Shown: positions 38,759-47,846, numbered from the stretch's first letter. The stretch: 64,000 nucleotides of DNA from Streptomyces sp. WMMB 322 (GCF_900090145.1 NZ_FMHI01000005.1:62001-126000); one strand, 5' to 3'. The notes: generated by a model from the letters alone, not told the origin. A program made the numbers and translations.

Positions 38759-39850
38759 TCACCGCGTCACGGTAGCGAGGACGTCGTCGCCCAGCCGCCG
38801 TATGACATCCGTGGCCAGCCGGTGCCGCACCAGCTTCCCGTCCCGGGTGGAGCGCACCAAGCCCGCGTCGCGCAGCGTCCGCAGGGCGCGGGAGACCTGC
38901 GGTTCGCTGGAGCCGAGCCGGACGGCCAGCTCCGAGGTGGTGATGGGCTCGCCCAGCAGGTGGCGGCACAGTTCCATCCGCGTCGGAGAACCCAGAGCCA
39001 GTAGCCGGTCGTGCAGATCCCGAAGGCTCAGCGCCCCGGCCGGGGCGGTACCGCGCGCCGCGTACTGCACCACAACGCACGACGAATGCTCCTTCTTGAC
39101 CGTCAGATGCGGCCACACCCGCGTGGACGGGACGAGGACCAGTGAGCGCGGGGCCACCTTCACCTCGTCGATCTGGAGCTTGTCCAGCCTGACCCGCTCG
39201 CCCGGTCCGACTCTGTCCGCCGTCGGCAGCAGTTCGGCGAGCACGTCCGCGGGCGGCCAGGCAGCCAGCCGACGGCGCACCTCACGCGCGTGGTGCTCCA
39301 GGCCCGGGCGCAGGGCGCGCCAGTCCGCGGCGAAGAATGCGGTGTCGGCGGCCCGCAGCAGCGCCAGCAGCCGGTCGCGCGTGTCCGTGGGCGCCGCCAT
39401 CAGAAGCCGCGCCAGCTCGCCGCGGGCGTACGAGCGGCGCACGCAACGCCGCACGTACTCCTCCGCGGCGGCGGTGCCTTGGCGCAGCTCGCGGGCCGGC
39501 GGCATGGGCTGCACGAGAGTGCCGAGCACTCCGGGCGCCACCAGCTCGACGAATTCCTCCGCCGACAGCGCCGCTATCCCTGCCAGCTCTTCGTCCAGGC
39601 TCGCCGCGAGCGGCAGCGTGCGGGGAAAGAAGAGGCGGCAGCGGAAGCGGACCCACAACGGGGCGAACACCGAGAGCTCGTCCCGCAGTCCGGGGCGCGC
39701 CGCGACGGCCCGGGCCGCCCAGCCGGTGGCCTCCGGGTGGTGCTCGGGTTCGGCGAGCACATGCAGGCTCGCCATCAGTTCCGACAGAGCGGAGGGCCCT
39801 GCCACGAGGTCCGTGGCGCTGAGCCCTCCGACATCGAGGACGATGCTCAC
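38759..39850 (-). CDS. DUF5937/ArsR-like winged-helix regulator
   Basis: A 363-residue regulator. The C-terminal ~80 residues are an ArsR-type winged helix (LGSPTRMELCRHLLGEPITTSELAVRLGSSEPQVSRALRTLRDAGLV). The long N-terminal part matches the DUF5937 pattern seen ahead of such domains. It probably senses a ligand through that part. It lies between the ABC importer and the AbgT transporter, co-directional with AbgT, 20 bp after that gene's stop. Confidence 0.82.
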   Translation of the reverse strand: MSIVLDVGGLSATDLVAGPSALSELMASLHVLAEPEHHPEATGWAARAVAARPGLRDELSVFAPLWVRFRCRLFFPRTLPLAASLDEELAGIAALSAEEFVELVAPGVLGTLVQPMPPARELRQGTAAAEEYVRRCVRRSYARGELARLLMAAPTDTRDRLLALLRAADTAFFAADWRALRPGLEHHAREVRRRLAAWPPADVLAELLPTADRVGPGERVRLDKLQIDEVKVAPRSLVLVPSTRVWPHLTVKKEHSSCVVVQYAARGTAPAGALSLRDLHDRLLALGSPTRMELCRHLLGEPITTSELAVRLGSSEPQVSRALRTLRDAGLVRSTRDGKLVRHRLATDVIRRLGDDVLATVTR

Positions 39851-39869
39851 TCGGCCAGCGTACGGCTGC

Positions 39870-41444
39870 TCAACGCACCGGCGCCCCTGGTCCGAGCGGG
39901 ATTCCCAGCAGGTACCAGACGAAGAACAGCAGCACCCACACCGCCAGCATGATCATGGCGACAGGCAACGTGAAGGAGACCAGGGTGCCGATGCCGGCCT
40001 TGCGGCGGAGGGTCTGCAGGTAACCGACGCAGAGCATGAACGAGGTGCTCATCGGGGTGATGGAGTTGGTGCAGGAGTCGGCGATGCGGTAGAGCGCCAG
40101 GGTCGTGGCCGGGTTGGTGCCCAGCAGCATGAGCATCGGTATCAGCGCCGGGGCGACCAGGGCCCACAGGGCGGAGCCGGAGGTGATGAGGAGGTTCATG
40201 AGGGCAACCGCGGCGATCAGCAGGGAGAACAGCACCAGGGTGGGGGCACCCATCTGCTTGAGGAAGCCGGCCCCCTCGACCGCGACGACGGTGGCGATGT
40301 TGGTCCACTTGAACAGCGCGACGAACTGGGCGACGGCGAAGAAGAGCACCAGGAGCGGTGCGATGAAACGCACTCCCTCCGCCATGGCCTCGGGTATACC
40401 GCGGCTCCCGCGGATCCGCCCCGTGAGCCGCCCGTACACCGCGCCGATGAGCAGGAAGAAGATCGTGAGGAAGACGGCGATGGAGTTCATGAAGGTGGAC
40501 TCCACGAGCGCGCCTCCGTCGCCGCGAAGGGGCGACGAAGCGGGCAGCATGGCGAGCACGATCAGTGCGGCGTAACCGAGTACGGCCAGCGCGGTCAGCC
40601 TCAGGGCCCGCACCTCGGTGGCGTCGTCGACCTCGGCGGCGACCACCTGCTGGGATGCGACGGCTTCCAGGTCCTCGTCGGGTGTCAGATGGTGCTCGCG
40701 CTTCGCGAGGATCTTGTCGACGACCAGGGCGATGGTGCCCGCGAGAACGAACGCCGAGACCGTGGTGAAGTACATGTTGTCCGTCGCACGGACAACTGCG
40801 TCCTCGTCGACGAGCTGCGCGGCCTCGGTGGCCACGGAGGCGAACAGGGCGTCTCCCGGGGCGATCAGCGGATTGGCGTCGCCCGCGGCGTTGATTGAGA
40901 CGAACGCGACGATCATGCCGAGCATCGGAGAGCGGCCGACGGCGCGGAAAGCCACTGCTCCGAGGGGGATGAGCACCACGTACGCGGAGTCGGAGAGGAA
41001 CTTCCCCAGCACGCCGCCCAGGGCCACCCCGAGGACGACCATGCGCGGGGAGAGGCCGGAGAGCATGCGGCGGGCGAGGGCCTCGAAGAGCCCGGAGCGC
41101 TCGGCGACCGCGACACCGAGCATCACCATCAGCACGGTGCCGAGCGGCCCGAAGGTGACGAAGGAGTCCTGAGCCCCGCTGATCAGGTCCCGCACGGCGT
41201 CCGCCGACAGTGCGCTGCGTACGCCGACCGTGTCGCCCGAGGAGGGGTCCTCGACCTCGAGGCCGGCAGCGTTCAGGGCCCAGCTTGCGAGGGTGACCAC
41301 CCCGCACAGGATCCAGAACAGCCAGAACGGATGCGGCAGCGCATTCCCCGCGCGCTCAACCAGATCGAGGAACCGCGAACCACGGCCCCCGTTGTCAGGC
41401 TCGACAGCCTGCACTTTCCGGGTGGGATTGTCGGTTGTACTCAT
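39870..41444 (-). CDS. AbgT family transporter
   Basis: A 524-residue transporter of the p-aminobenzoyl-glutamate (AbgT) family. Characteristic features are the N-terminal ERAGNALPHPFWLFWILCG helix start, FLSDSAYVVLIPLGAVAF, the GDANPLIAPGDALFASVATEAA loop and ITSGSALWALVAPALIPMLMLLG. Family members import p-aminobenzoyl-glutamate or export sulfonamide-type drugs. Start ATG 41444 has CAGGAG upstream, in contrast to the longer open frame to 41672. It is divergent from the CocE-type hydrolase. Confidence 0.92.
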   Translation of the reverse strand: MSTTDNPTRKVQAVEPDNGGRGSRFLDLVERAGNALPHPFWLFWILCGVVTLASWALNAAGLEVEDPSSGDTVGVRSALSADAVRDLISGAQDSFVTFGPLGTVLMVMLGVAVAERSGLFEALARRMLSGLSPRMVVLGVALGGVLGKFLSDSAYVVLIPLGAVAFRAVGRSPMLGMIVAFVSINAAGDANPLIAPGDALFASVATEAAQLVDEDAVVRATDNMYFTTVSAFVLAGTIALVVDKILAKREHHLTPDEDLEAVASQQVVAAEVDDATEVRALRLTALAVLGYAALIVLAMLPASSPLRGDGGALVESTFMNSIAVFLTIFFLLIGAVYGRLTGRIRGSRGIPEAMAEGVRFIAPLLVLFFAVAQFVALFKWTNIATVVAVEGAGFLKQMGAPTLVLFSLLIAAVALMNLLITSGSALWALVAPALIPMLMLLGTNPATTLALYRIADSCTNSITPMSTSFMLCVGYLQTLRRKAGIGTLVSFTLPVAMIMLAVWVLLFFVWYLLGIPLGPGAPVR

Positions 41445-41638
41445 AGCGATCTCCTGGGGAGCGACGAGTGAGGGCACGGCGGCGCGGCTGCTCAAGGGCG
41501 GGCTGCGGGAAAGCGAACGAAGGCCGGGCACGATCGGTGCGCGGGTGCCGCCGTGGTGGGGCACGGGGCCGTCTGGGTTGCGCGTCACAGTAGGTCGCGT
41601 ATTCGGCTCCGTCACCGTCTGGCGGAACAGTTGACCTG

Positions 41639-41666
41639 ATGACGTCAAGTGATCGCCCATGACGTC
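41639..41666. promoter_or_regulatory. ATGACGTC direct repeats 20 bp apart
   Basis: ATGACGTC occurs at 41639-41646 and 41659-41666; the first belongs to the palindrome TGACGTCA. Spacing of exactly 20 bp places both on one DNA face. They lie between AbgT and the hydrolase gene, 24 bp before the GTG start of the latter, and may bind the DUF5937/ArsR-like regulator. Confidence 0.45.
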
Positions 41667-41689
41667 GACCACTGCCTAGCGTCACGTGC

Positions 41690-43600
41690 GTGACCTGTTA
41701 CGACACCCCTGCCCTCAGCCCCGAGCCCCTCCAGGGGGGCGCCCTGTGGCGCCGCACCCTGCGCATCCCGATGCGGGACGGCGTCGGTCTCGCCACCGAC
41801 CTGTACTCCGCCTCACCGGAACCGGATGCAAGCCCACTGCCCGTGCTTCTCGAACGCACTCCTTACGGGCGGCGCAAGTCGCGCGGATCGGATCAGGACC
41901 GCAGCGACGCGCCTGTCCCGCAGCCGGAGGACATCGCCCGGTACTTCACCGACGCCGGTTACCACGTCGTACGGCAGGACTGCCGGGGCCGTGGCGGCTC
42001 CGGGGGGACGTTCGTGAAGTATCTCGGCGAGGGTCCGGACGGGGCGGACACGATCGCCTGGCTGAGGGAGCAGCCGTGGTGCGACGGGAGGGTCGTGATG
42101 ACCGGAGTGTCCTATTCCGCACACGTCCAGGCGGCCGCGGCCGCCGAGGGGGTGGCCGGGCTTGCGGCGATGTTCCAGGACTCGGGGGGCTTCTCCTCCG
42201 CATACGACGCGGGGATGCGAATGGGCGGCGCCTTCGAACTCAAGCAGGTGACGTGGACGCTGCGGCACGCCATGAGCAGCCCGGAAGTGACGGCGGACCT
42301 GGTACTGGCCGAGGAGCTGAGCCGGCTTGATGTGGCGGGCTGGTTCAGGGCGATGCCGTGGCGGCCGGGCCTCTCGCCGCTGCGGCATCTGCCGGCGTAC
42401 GAGGACTATCTGCTGGAGCAATGGCGGCAGGACGCCTTCGGGGACTACTACCGCAACCCGGCGATCTACGGGCGCGGCTTCTACGAGCGCTTCCCGGACG
42501 CACCGAGCTTGCACATGGGCAGCTGGTACGACCCCTACGTCCGCTCCACCATCGAGAACTTCACCGCGCTGCGGCAGCTGAAATCGGCACCCGCGTACCT
42601 GGTGATGGGCCCCTGGACGCACGGTGACCGCTGCAAGACCTATGCCGGAGATGTCGACTTCGGCCCACGGGCCGGACTGGACGGCAACCTCGCCCCGTCG
42701 TACCTGGAGTTCCGCCGCCGCTGGTTCGACCGGGCGCTGGGGCGGATCGGCAGCGGGAGACCGGAGCCCGGGAACGCGCCCGCCGTCCAGTACTTCCTGA
42801 TGGGCGGCGGCGACGGACTGCGGAACGCGGACGGGCGGATGCGGCACGGCGGCGAGTGGCGGACGGACACTCGGTGGCCCCCCTCGTCTATGAACCCCGT
42901 CGCGCTGTACCTGGACACCGGCGGCGCGATCACCACCACCCCGCCGACCGCGGTCGCAGGGTCGGTGACGTACGACTTCGATCCGCGCAACCCGGTGCCG
43001 ACCATGGGCGGCCAGATCACCTCGGGCGAGCCGGTGATGTCGGGCGGGGCGTACGACCAGAACGCCCCGGACTCCCGCGTGTTCGGCGCACGTGAACCGT
43101 ATCTGCCGCTGGATTCCCGCCCGGACGTGATCAGCCTGACGACGCCACCGCTGAAGCGGGACGTGGTGCTGGCCGGTCCGGTCACGGCAAAGCTCTTCAT
43201 ATCCACCACGGCCCCGGACACCGACTTCACCGTCAAGCTGATCGACGTGCACCCGCCCAACGCGGACTATCCGCACGGCTTCGCCATGATCCTCACCGAC
43301 GGCATCTTCCGTTGCCGCTTCCACCGCTCCTACGAGAGGCCGGAGCTGCTCACCCCCGGCGAGGTGTACGAGATCGACGTGACCGCCCCCGACACGGCCA
43401 ACCGTTTCGGCGCAGGCCACCGCATCCGGCTGGACATCTCCTCCAGCAACTTCCCCCGCTTCGACGTCAACACCAACACCGGCCAACCGGAGGCCGACGT
43501 CCGGCGTACCGCCGTAGCTGCGAACACCGTGCACATGGATGCCGAGCACCCTTCCCACGTGCTGGTGTGGCTGGAGGGCGGGCGGACGGCGCTGACGTAG
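41690..43600 (+). CDS. CocE/NonD (X-Pro dipeptidyl-peptidase S15) hydrolase
   Basis: A 636-residue alpha/beta hydrolase. The nucleophile Ser lies in MTGVSYSAHVQ, the Asp in LHMGSWYDPYVRS and the His in VMGPWTHGDR. A C-terminal jelly-roll domain (PVTAKLFISTTAPDTDFTVKLIDVHP) completes the CocE architecture. Family members cleave esters (cocaine esterase), amides or X-Pro peptides. Start is GTG 41690. Partnership with AbgT suggests hydrolysis of an imported aromatic amide or dipeptide, which is inference. Confidence 0.9.
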   Translation: MTCYDTPALSPEPLQGGALWRRTLRIPMRDGVGLATDLYSASPEPDASPLPVLLERTPYGRRKSRGSDQDRSDAPVPQPEDIARYFTDAGYHVVRQDCRGRGGSGGTFVKYLGEGPDGADTIAWLREQPWCDGRVVMTGVSYSAHVQAAAAAEGVAGLAAMFQDSGGFSSAYDAGMRMGGAFELKQVTWTLRHAMSSPEVTADLVLAEELSRLDVAGWFRAMPWRPGLSPLRHLPAYEDYLLEQWRQDAFGDYYRNPAIYGRGFYERFPDAPSLHMGSWYDPYVRSTIENFTALRQLKSAPAYLVMGPWTHGDRCKTYAGDVDFGPRAGLDGNLAPSYLEFRRRWFDRALGRIGSGRPEPGNAPAVQYFLMGGGDGLRNADGRMRHGGEWRTDTRWPPSSMNPVALYLDTGGAITTTPPTAVAGSVTYDFDPRNPVPTMGGQITSGEPVMSGGAYDQNAPDSRVFGAREPYLPLDSRPDVISLTTPPLKRDVVLAGPVTAKLFISTTAPDTDFTVKLIDVHPPNADYPHGFAMILTDGIFRCRFHRSYERPELLTPGEVYEIDVTAPDTANRFGAGHRIRLDISSSNFPRFDVNTNTGQPEADVRRTAVAANTVHMDAEHPSHVLVWLEGGRTALT

Positions 43601-43704
43601 TGCCCGCCGCCAGGGCTGACCGGGAAGGACCCGAGGTGCAACCTTGCCGAACGACTCCACCCTCCGCATCCCTGCTCCCGAGGCGAGTCGGCCCACACCG
43701 GCCC

Positions 43705-43728
43705 GAGCTGCCCGGTGGGAGCGGGGCC
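43705..43728 (+). repeat. Fourth, short msrA-tail-like copy D
   Basis: GAGCTGCCCGGTGGGAGC and the six bases after it match copy C (31871-31894) at 23 of 24 positions. It lies in the gap between the CocE hydrolase and the phosphatase gene and has no stop codon at the matching place. Confidence 0.5.
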
Positions 43729-43883
43729 GCGGAAGTCGACGTCCGCACCCGAGCCGGCCCGTCACAGCACCCGCAGGGAGCCGAGCCGGGCCACTTGCAT
43801 CAAACCCAAGGAGCAAACAGGAACAGAACGGGCAACACGGGCACTGTAGGCGCAGCAGTCGAACGCGCACGAGGTGGTGGCCG

Positions 43884-45548
43884 ATGACGGACGACGGGGA
43901 TGGCTGGGGCGCGCGGGGCAGACCCCGGGCGGAGCTCGGCGAGCTGCTGGATCTCGTCGAAGAGGCCGTCGTCGTGTGCGACCGGGCCGACGGGACGGTC
44001 CGCGGATTCAACCGTGCCGCGGCCTGCCTGTTCCCCCGGCTGCGCCCCGGCGAGCAGCTGAGCACGTCCGCGGCCGCACCTCTCGCTCATGCCGCCGCCC
44101 GTCGGGCGGAGCGCTTCTCGACCAGTCACGAGGGCCGCAGGCTCCGCGGCCGCCTGCAGAACGTCGGCGGACGCGCGGTGTGGCTGGTCCGTGACGTGAG
44201 CAGTGCCGAGGACGCCGAGGCGGCCCTCGTCGACGAACGCGGCAGATCGGCGTTCCTGGAGGAGACAACCAGGCGTCTGGGCGCCTCGCTCCATCACGCC
44301 CGCACCGTCCGTACGGTCGTCGAGCTCGTGATCCCGGAGCTGGCGGACGTGTCCGTGGTGGTGCTGCCGGTGACAGGGCGGCGTACGGGCTGGCACCGGG
44401 CGGGGCCGGGCGAGGCACGGTCCTCTGGGGAAGTGCCCGTCGAGATCCTCGAACGGGTGCCCGAGGTGAGAGACGCGCTGCACGGGCTGCAGCCGCGCCC
44501 CGCTGCGGTACGCGCCCACGAGATGGGGCCCCTCGGCGACGTCGTGCCCGGGGATCTCCTTCAGGTCGAGGATGCGCTCGTGGCCCAGCTCGACGCAGGG
44601 GGCCTGCCGGCCGGCGCGCTGATCATGCTGCGGGGCCCGGAGCGTGACCGTTTCGACGACGTGGACATCGAACTGGCGCGCCAGTTCGCCGCCAGGGCCG
44701 GACTGGCCCTGGCCACGGCGGCGCTGTACTCGCAGCAGGCCCACACCATCGCCGTTCTTCAGGACAGCCTGGCTCCGCAACCGCTGCCCTCGGCGGACGG
44801 CCTGCAGCTCGGCGCCGCCTACCGACCGGCCGCGGAGGCACTGCGCGTCAGCGGCGACTTCTACCACGTTTCCCCTTGCTCCTCGGGCGGGGTGACGTTC
44901 TTCTTCGGTGACGTCTCCGGCAAGGGCGCCGAGGCCGCGGTACTGGCGGGGCACGTCCGGCAGAGCATGCGGACCCTGACCCTGGTGACGAAAGGCGCCG
45001 ACCCCCTGCACGATCTGCAGCTGCTCAACGACATCGTCATCGACGAAGGCCACCGCTTCACGACCCTGATCTCCGGCTTCGCCCGCCCGGGCCATGACGG
45101 CTCCGTGACCGTGGGGATCGCCAGCGGCGGTCACCTCCCCCCGCTCGCACTCCGCGGCGGCGGACGGGTGGAGGAGATCGTCTGCGAAGGAACGCTCATC
45201 GGCGCGGTGCCCGATCCCAGCTTCAGCCGTACGGAGTTCCGCCTCGCACCCGGTGAGCTGATGCTTCTCTACAGCGACGGGGTGACCGAGGCACGGGGCG
45301 GGGTGAGCGGGCGGGAGATCTACGGCGACGAACGCCTCGTCAACGCGCTGGCCGGCTGCGTCGGAATGCAGGCGGCGTCGGTGGCGGAGCGTCTGGAGCT
45401 GCTGACGACCGAGTGGCTCGCGGGACGCCCCCACGACGACATCTCCATCCTGACGCTGCAAGCACCTCCCCGCCATGGCTCCCCGCCGCGCCACCGGCAC
45501 GAGGAACCGGGCGGGCCCGCGGGCAACGGTATGCGGAAGAACCGATGA
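43884..45548 (+). CDS. PP2C-type phosphatase with PAS and GAF domains (RsbU/SpoIIE family)
   Basis: A 554-residue sensor phosphatase. A PAS-like domain (~10-110: LDLVEEAVVVCDRADGTVRGFNRAAACLF) is followed by a GAF domain (~130-300, ending RFDDVDIELARQFAARAGLALATAALY). A SpoIIE-type PP2C domain fills the rest. Metal-binding Asp residues are in RVSGDFYHVS, FFGDVSGKGAEAA, LYSDGVTEAR and HDDISILTL. Such proteins dephosphorylate anti-anti-sigma factors in partner switching. ATG 43884 follows GAGG. Its stop overlaps the start of the cobalamin-binding gene. Confidence 0.93.
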   Translation: MTDDGDGWGARGRPRAELGELLDLVEEAVVVCDRADGTVRGFNRAAACLFPRLRPGEQLSTSAAAPLAHAAARRAERFSTSHEGRRLRGRLQNVGGRAVWLVRDVSSAEDAEAALVDERGRSAFLEETTRRLGASLHHARTVRTVVELVIPELADVSVVVLPVTGRRTGWHRAGPGEARSSGEVPVEILERVPEVRDALHGLQPRPAAVRAHEMGPLGDVVPGDLLQVEDALVAQLDAGGLPAGALIMLRGPERDRFDDVDIELARQFAARAGLALATAALYSQQAHTIAVLQDSLAPQPLPSADGLQLGAAYRPAAEALRVSGDFYHVSPCSSGGVTFFFGDVSGKGAEAAVLAGHVRQSMRTLTLVTKGADPLHDLQLLNDIVIDEGHRFTTLISGFARPGHDGSVTVGIASGGHLPPLALRGGGRVEEIVCEGTLIGAVPDPSFSRTEFRLAPGELMLLYSDGVTEARGGVSGREIYGDERLVNALAGCVGMQAASVAERLELLTTEWLAGRPHDDISILTLQAPPRHGSPPRHRHEEPGGPAGNGMRKNR

Positions 45549-46630
45549 GCGGCCCCGGGATCACCGACGCTGTGCGCGCGGACTTCTACGCCTGCCTGGC
45601 GGGTGCGGACGAGGGCGGTGCGCTCGAACTGGCCGACCGTCTGCTGACGAGCGGCGTGAGCGCTGAGGATGTGCTGCTCGAACTGGTGTCACCGGCACAG
45701 ATCGAGGTCGGGGCCAGGTGGGAGTCCGGGGAGTGGACGGTGGCACAGGAGCACGCGGCCACTCACGTCAGCCGGCAGGTCGTGGACGCGGTCGCGTCCG
45801 CCGCCCGCAGCACCACCCGCTTCCCCTCCGGGACCGGCTCACAGGGCCACGTGCTGGTGGCCTGCAGCGACGGCGAGTGGCACATTCTGCCCTCCCACAT
45901 CCTCGCCGCGGTGCTGCGACTGCACGGCTTCCACGTACGGCCGCTCGGCGGGTCGGTGTCGCCCTACGAGCTTCTGTCCGACGTACAGCAGAGCGGCCCC
46001 GACGTCGTCGCGATCTCGTGCACGCTGCCGGGAAACCTTCCGCTCGCGTACCGGCAGATCGAGGCATGCCGGTGGGCCGGAGTCCCCGTCATGGCGGGCG
46101 GACCCGGGTTCGGACCCGGGGGCGTCTGGGCGGACACCCTGGGTGCGGACCTGTACGCGGCCGACGCCCGCAGCGGCGCGGAAGCACTGCGTCGCCACTG
46201 GCCACCGGTGCTGCGTGGGGAGTCGTCGGTCCAGCCGGGTGCCGTGGAGGCGTACGCACAGCTCGTCCGGCGGCGTCCCGTGCTGGAGCGCCTGGCTCAC
46301 ACGCCGTGCGAGCCGTTCCCTGGCTTGCGAGGACGCTCCGCCGAAGAGGAGCACGTGGAGAGCGAGGAGCACGTGGAGAGCGCCGAGCTCCTCGGGCGGC
46401 TGCTGGACGCCCTGGCCGCGGCGGTCTTCGTGGATGACGCGCGGGTCTTCACCGGTCAGCTCGACTTCGCCCGGAGATACCTCGCCACGCGCTCGGTGGA
46501 CCCCCGCTGCCTCGTCGTGATGACGGATGCGCTGGCGGACCGGCTACGCGGGTCTCCCCGGGCCCTCGACAAACTCGCGGCGGGGCGCCGGACCCTCGTC
46601 GAGCAGGACGGCTCCCGCCGTCCCTCATGA
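45545..46630 (+). CDS. Stand-alone cobalamin-binding protein with photoreceptor motif
   Basis: A 361-residue protein, ATG 45545 overlapping the phosphatase stop (ATGA). Residues 1-95 look like the B12-binding helical cap; 97-220 are the Rossmann B12 domain (VLVACSDGEWHILPSHILAAVLRLHGF). The cap has W59, then nine residues, then E69-H70: an exact Wx9EH, the mark of CarH/LitR adenosylcobalamin photoreceptors. E111-W112-H113 matches the lower-ligand ExH. No MerR or other DNA-binding domain is attached. The last ~100 residues are a helical region (AELLGRLLDALAAAVFVDDARVF). I infer light or B12 sensing for the phosphatase. Confidence 0.82.
   Translation: MSGPGITDAVRADFYACLAGADEGGALELADRLLTSGVSAEDVLLELVSPAQIEVGARWESGEWTVAQEHAATHVSRQVVDAVASAARSTTRFPSGTGSQGHVLVACSDGEWHILPSHILAAVLRLHGFHVRPLGGSVSPYELLSDVQQSGPDVVAISCTLPGNLPLAYRQIEACRWAGVPVMAGGPGFGPGGVWADTLGADLYAADARSGAEALRRHWPPVLRGESSVQPGAVEAYAQLVRRRPVLERLAHTPCEPFPGLRGRSAEEEHVESEEHVESAELLGRLLDALAAAVFVDDARVFTGQLDFARRYLATRSVDPRCLVVMTDALADRLRGSPRALDKLAAGRRTLVEQDGSRRPS
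46346..46381. repeat. Exact 18-bp tandem duplication in the B12 gene
   Basis: Two identical 18-bp copies encode EEHVES twice, in the linker between the B12 domain and the C-terminal helices. The frame is kept, so it looks like a recent slippage or duplication. Confidence 0.9.
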
Positions 46631-46681
46631 GCGAGGACGGCGGAGAGGGTGAGTGAGAGGGCACCCCCGTGGGGAGGGTGA

Positions 46682-46701
46682 GCCGGCCCGCCGGGGCCGG
46701 C
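46682..46701 (+). terminator. Terminator after the B12 gene
   Basis: An 8-bp stem GCCGGCCC (46682-46689) with GGGCCGGC (46694-46701) and a GCCG loop, flanked by GGG and CCC runs that can lengthen it, about 50 bp after the stop. Confidence 0.65.
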
Positions 46702-47076
46702 CCCCGCCCCCGGAGAAGCCCCGCACACGCAGAACCCCCGGAAATCCCGGTCGGCGCTCTCACGTCTTCCAGAATTTTCGGGGGATACGAGCCGGTGAAT
46801 CGACAAATGCTCCGTATCGAAGCTTTGCCGTTGTTCACCGACTCAATTGCCAGGATTACTCCGATTTGCTCCACGGTCAAGGGGCGCCGCCACCTGCATG
46901 GAAGCGGGCTGCCGAGACGGGAGCCCGGGGCGCGGCCGTCCTTGCCGGAGTCCCTGCCGGTCTGACGGAGACCTCGACGCGGAAGGCCGCGCCGTGGGGA
47001 GCTGCCGCGGGCCCGGCAAGCGGCGAGCCACGCCCCGGCCACCAGGGCCCCGCCGTGACCTGCGGGAACGACGTGC

Positions 47077-47091
47077 TCTGCCCTGGGCGAA
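47077..47091. promoter_or_regulatory. PopR-like box upstream of clpP3
   Basis: TCTGCC-CTG-GGCGAA is close to the S. lividans PopR box TTCTGCC-3N-GGCAGAA as I recall it. It lies 101 bp before clpP3, and popR itself is a neighbour, so PopR activation is likely. Confidence 0.5.
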
Positions 47092-47191
47092 TCTGCTGCG
47101 GGGCGAGATCCCTGATCCCACGGGCCGGACGGGCCGACAGTGGGGTGAGCGCCGCGGACCACGCCGAGGCGCACGACGATCAGGAGGGCCC

Positions 47192-47845
47192 ATGTCTCCA
47201 CTCGCCGTCCCACTGGACCGCCCCTCGCCCCCACGTGCCGAGGAGGGCGAGAACCTTCGGTCGCGGTTCGACGACCACCTTGCCGCCCAGCTCCTCACGC
47301 AGCGCATCGTCTTCCTGAGCAGCGAGGTCGACGACACCTCCGCGAACCGCATCTGCGCGCAGCTGCTCCTGCTCTCCGCCGAGGACCCCCGCACCGACAT
47401 CAGCCTGTGCGTCAACAGCCCCGGAGGTTCGGTCACCGCGGGGCTGGCGATCTACGACACGATGCGGCTCATCCCGAACGACGTCTCCACGCTGGCCATG
47501 GGCTTCGCCGCGAGCATGGGCCAGTTCCTCGTCACGGTGGGAGCGGCGGGAAAGCGCTACGCCCTGCCCAACTCGCGGATCATGATGCACCAGCCCTCCG
47601 CCGGCATCGGCGGGCCGGCGGCGGACATCGCGATCCAGGCCGAGAACCTCGAGTACATGAAGAAGGCCATCGAGCGGATCACCGCCGAGCACACCGGCCA
47701 GAGCGAGGAGACGATCGCGCGGGACGGCGACCGTGACCGCTGGTTCACGGCCGAACAGGCCCTGCAGTACGGGATGGTCGACCGGGTCGTGCAGTCGCTG
47801 GACGACGTGCGCCCGGCCGCACCGAAGCGGAGGGTGGGTCTCTGA
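47192..47845 (+). CDS. clpP3: ATP-dependent Clp protease proteolytic subunit (ClpP3-type)
   Basis: A 217-residue ClpP. The triad is complete: Ser108 in [11 protein letters not shown], His133 in [10 protein letters not shown] and Asp in [12 protein letters not shown]. The CVNSPGGSV loop is also canonical. It degrades unfolded or tagged proteins with a Clp ATPase. CAGGAGG precedes ATG 47192. It is cotranscribed with the next clpP and lies convergent to popR, matching the streptomycete second clpP locus; the number 3 follows that naming. Confidence 0.9.
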   Translation: MSPLAVPLDRPSPPRAEEGENLRSRFDDHLAAQLLTQRIVFLSSEVDDTSANRICAQLLLLSAEDPRTDISLCVNSPGGSVTAGLAIYDTMRLIPNDVSTLAMGFAASMGQFLVTVGAAGKRYALPNSRIMMHQPSAGIGGPAADIAIQAENLEYMKKAIERITAEHTGQSEETIARDGDRDRWFTAEQALQYGMVDRVVQSLDDVRPAAPKRRVGL

Positions 47846-47846
47846 G

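Larger units (their letters stand above)
46631..47191. other. 561-bp gap: terminator and clpP3 promoter region
   Basis: The first part holds a terminator-like hairpin (46682-46701). An AT-richer patch from about 46740 to 46870 has no gene I can support. The last ~120 bp should hold the clpP3 promoter, including a PopR-like site at 47077-47091. Overlapping frames have no recognisable product. Confidence 0.6.

Noticed and set aside
41039..41090. Apparent peptide similarity to msrA-tail copies on another frame
   Set aside because: It falls inside the AbgT coding sequence in a shadow frame, so the resemblance (APGSSRPSP) is chance.
41813..44065. Long minus-strand frame opposite the CocE-type hydrolase
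   Set aside because: Low-complexity composition; the plus strand has the catalytic Ser, Asp and His motifs.
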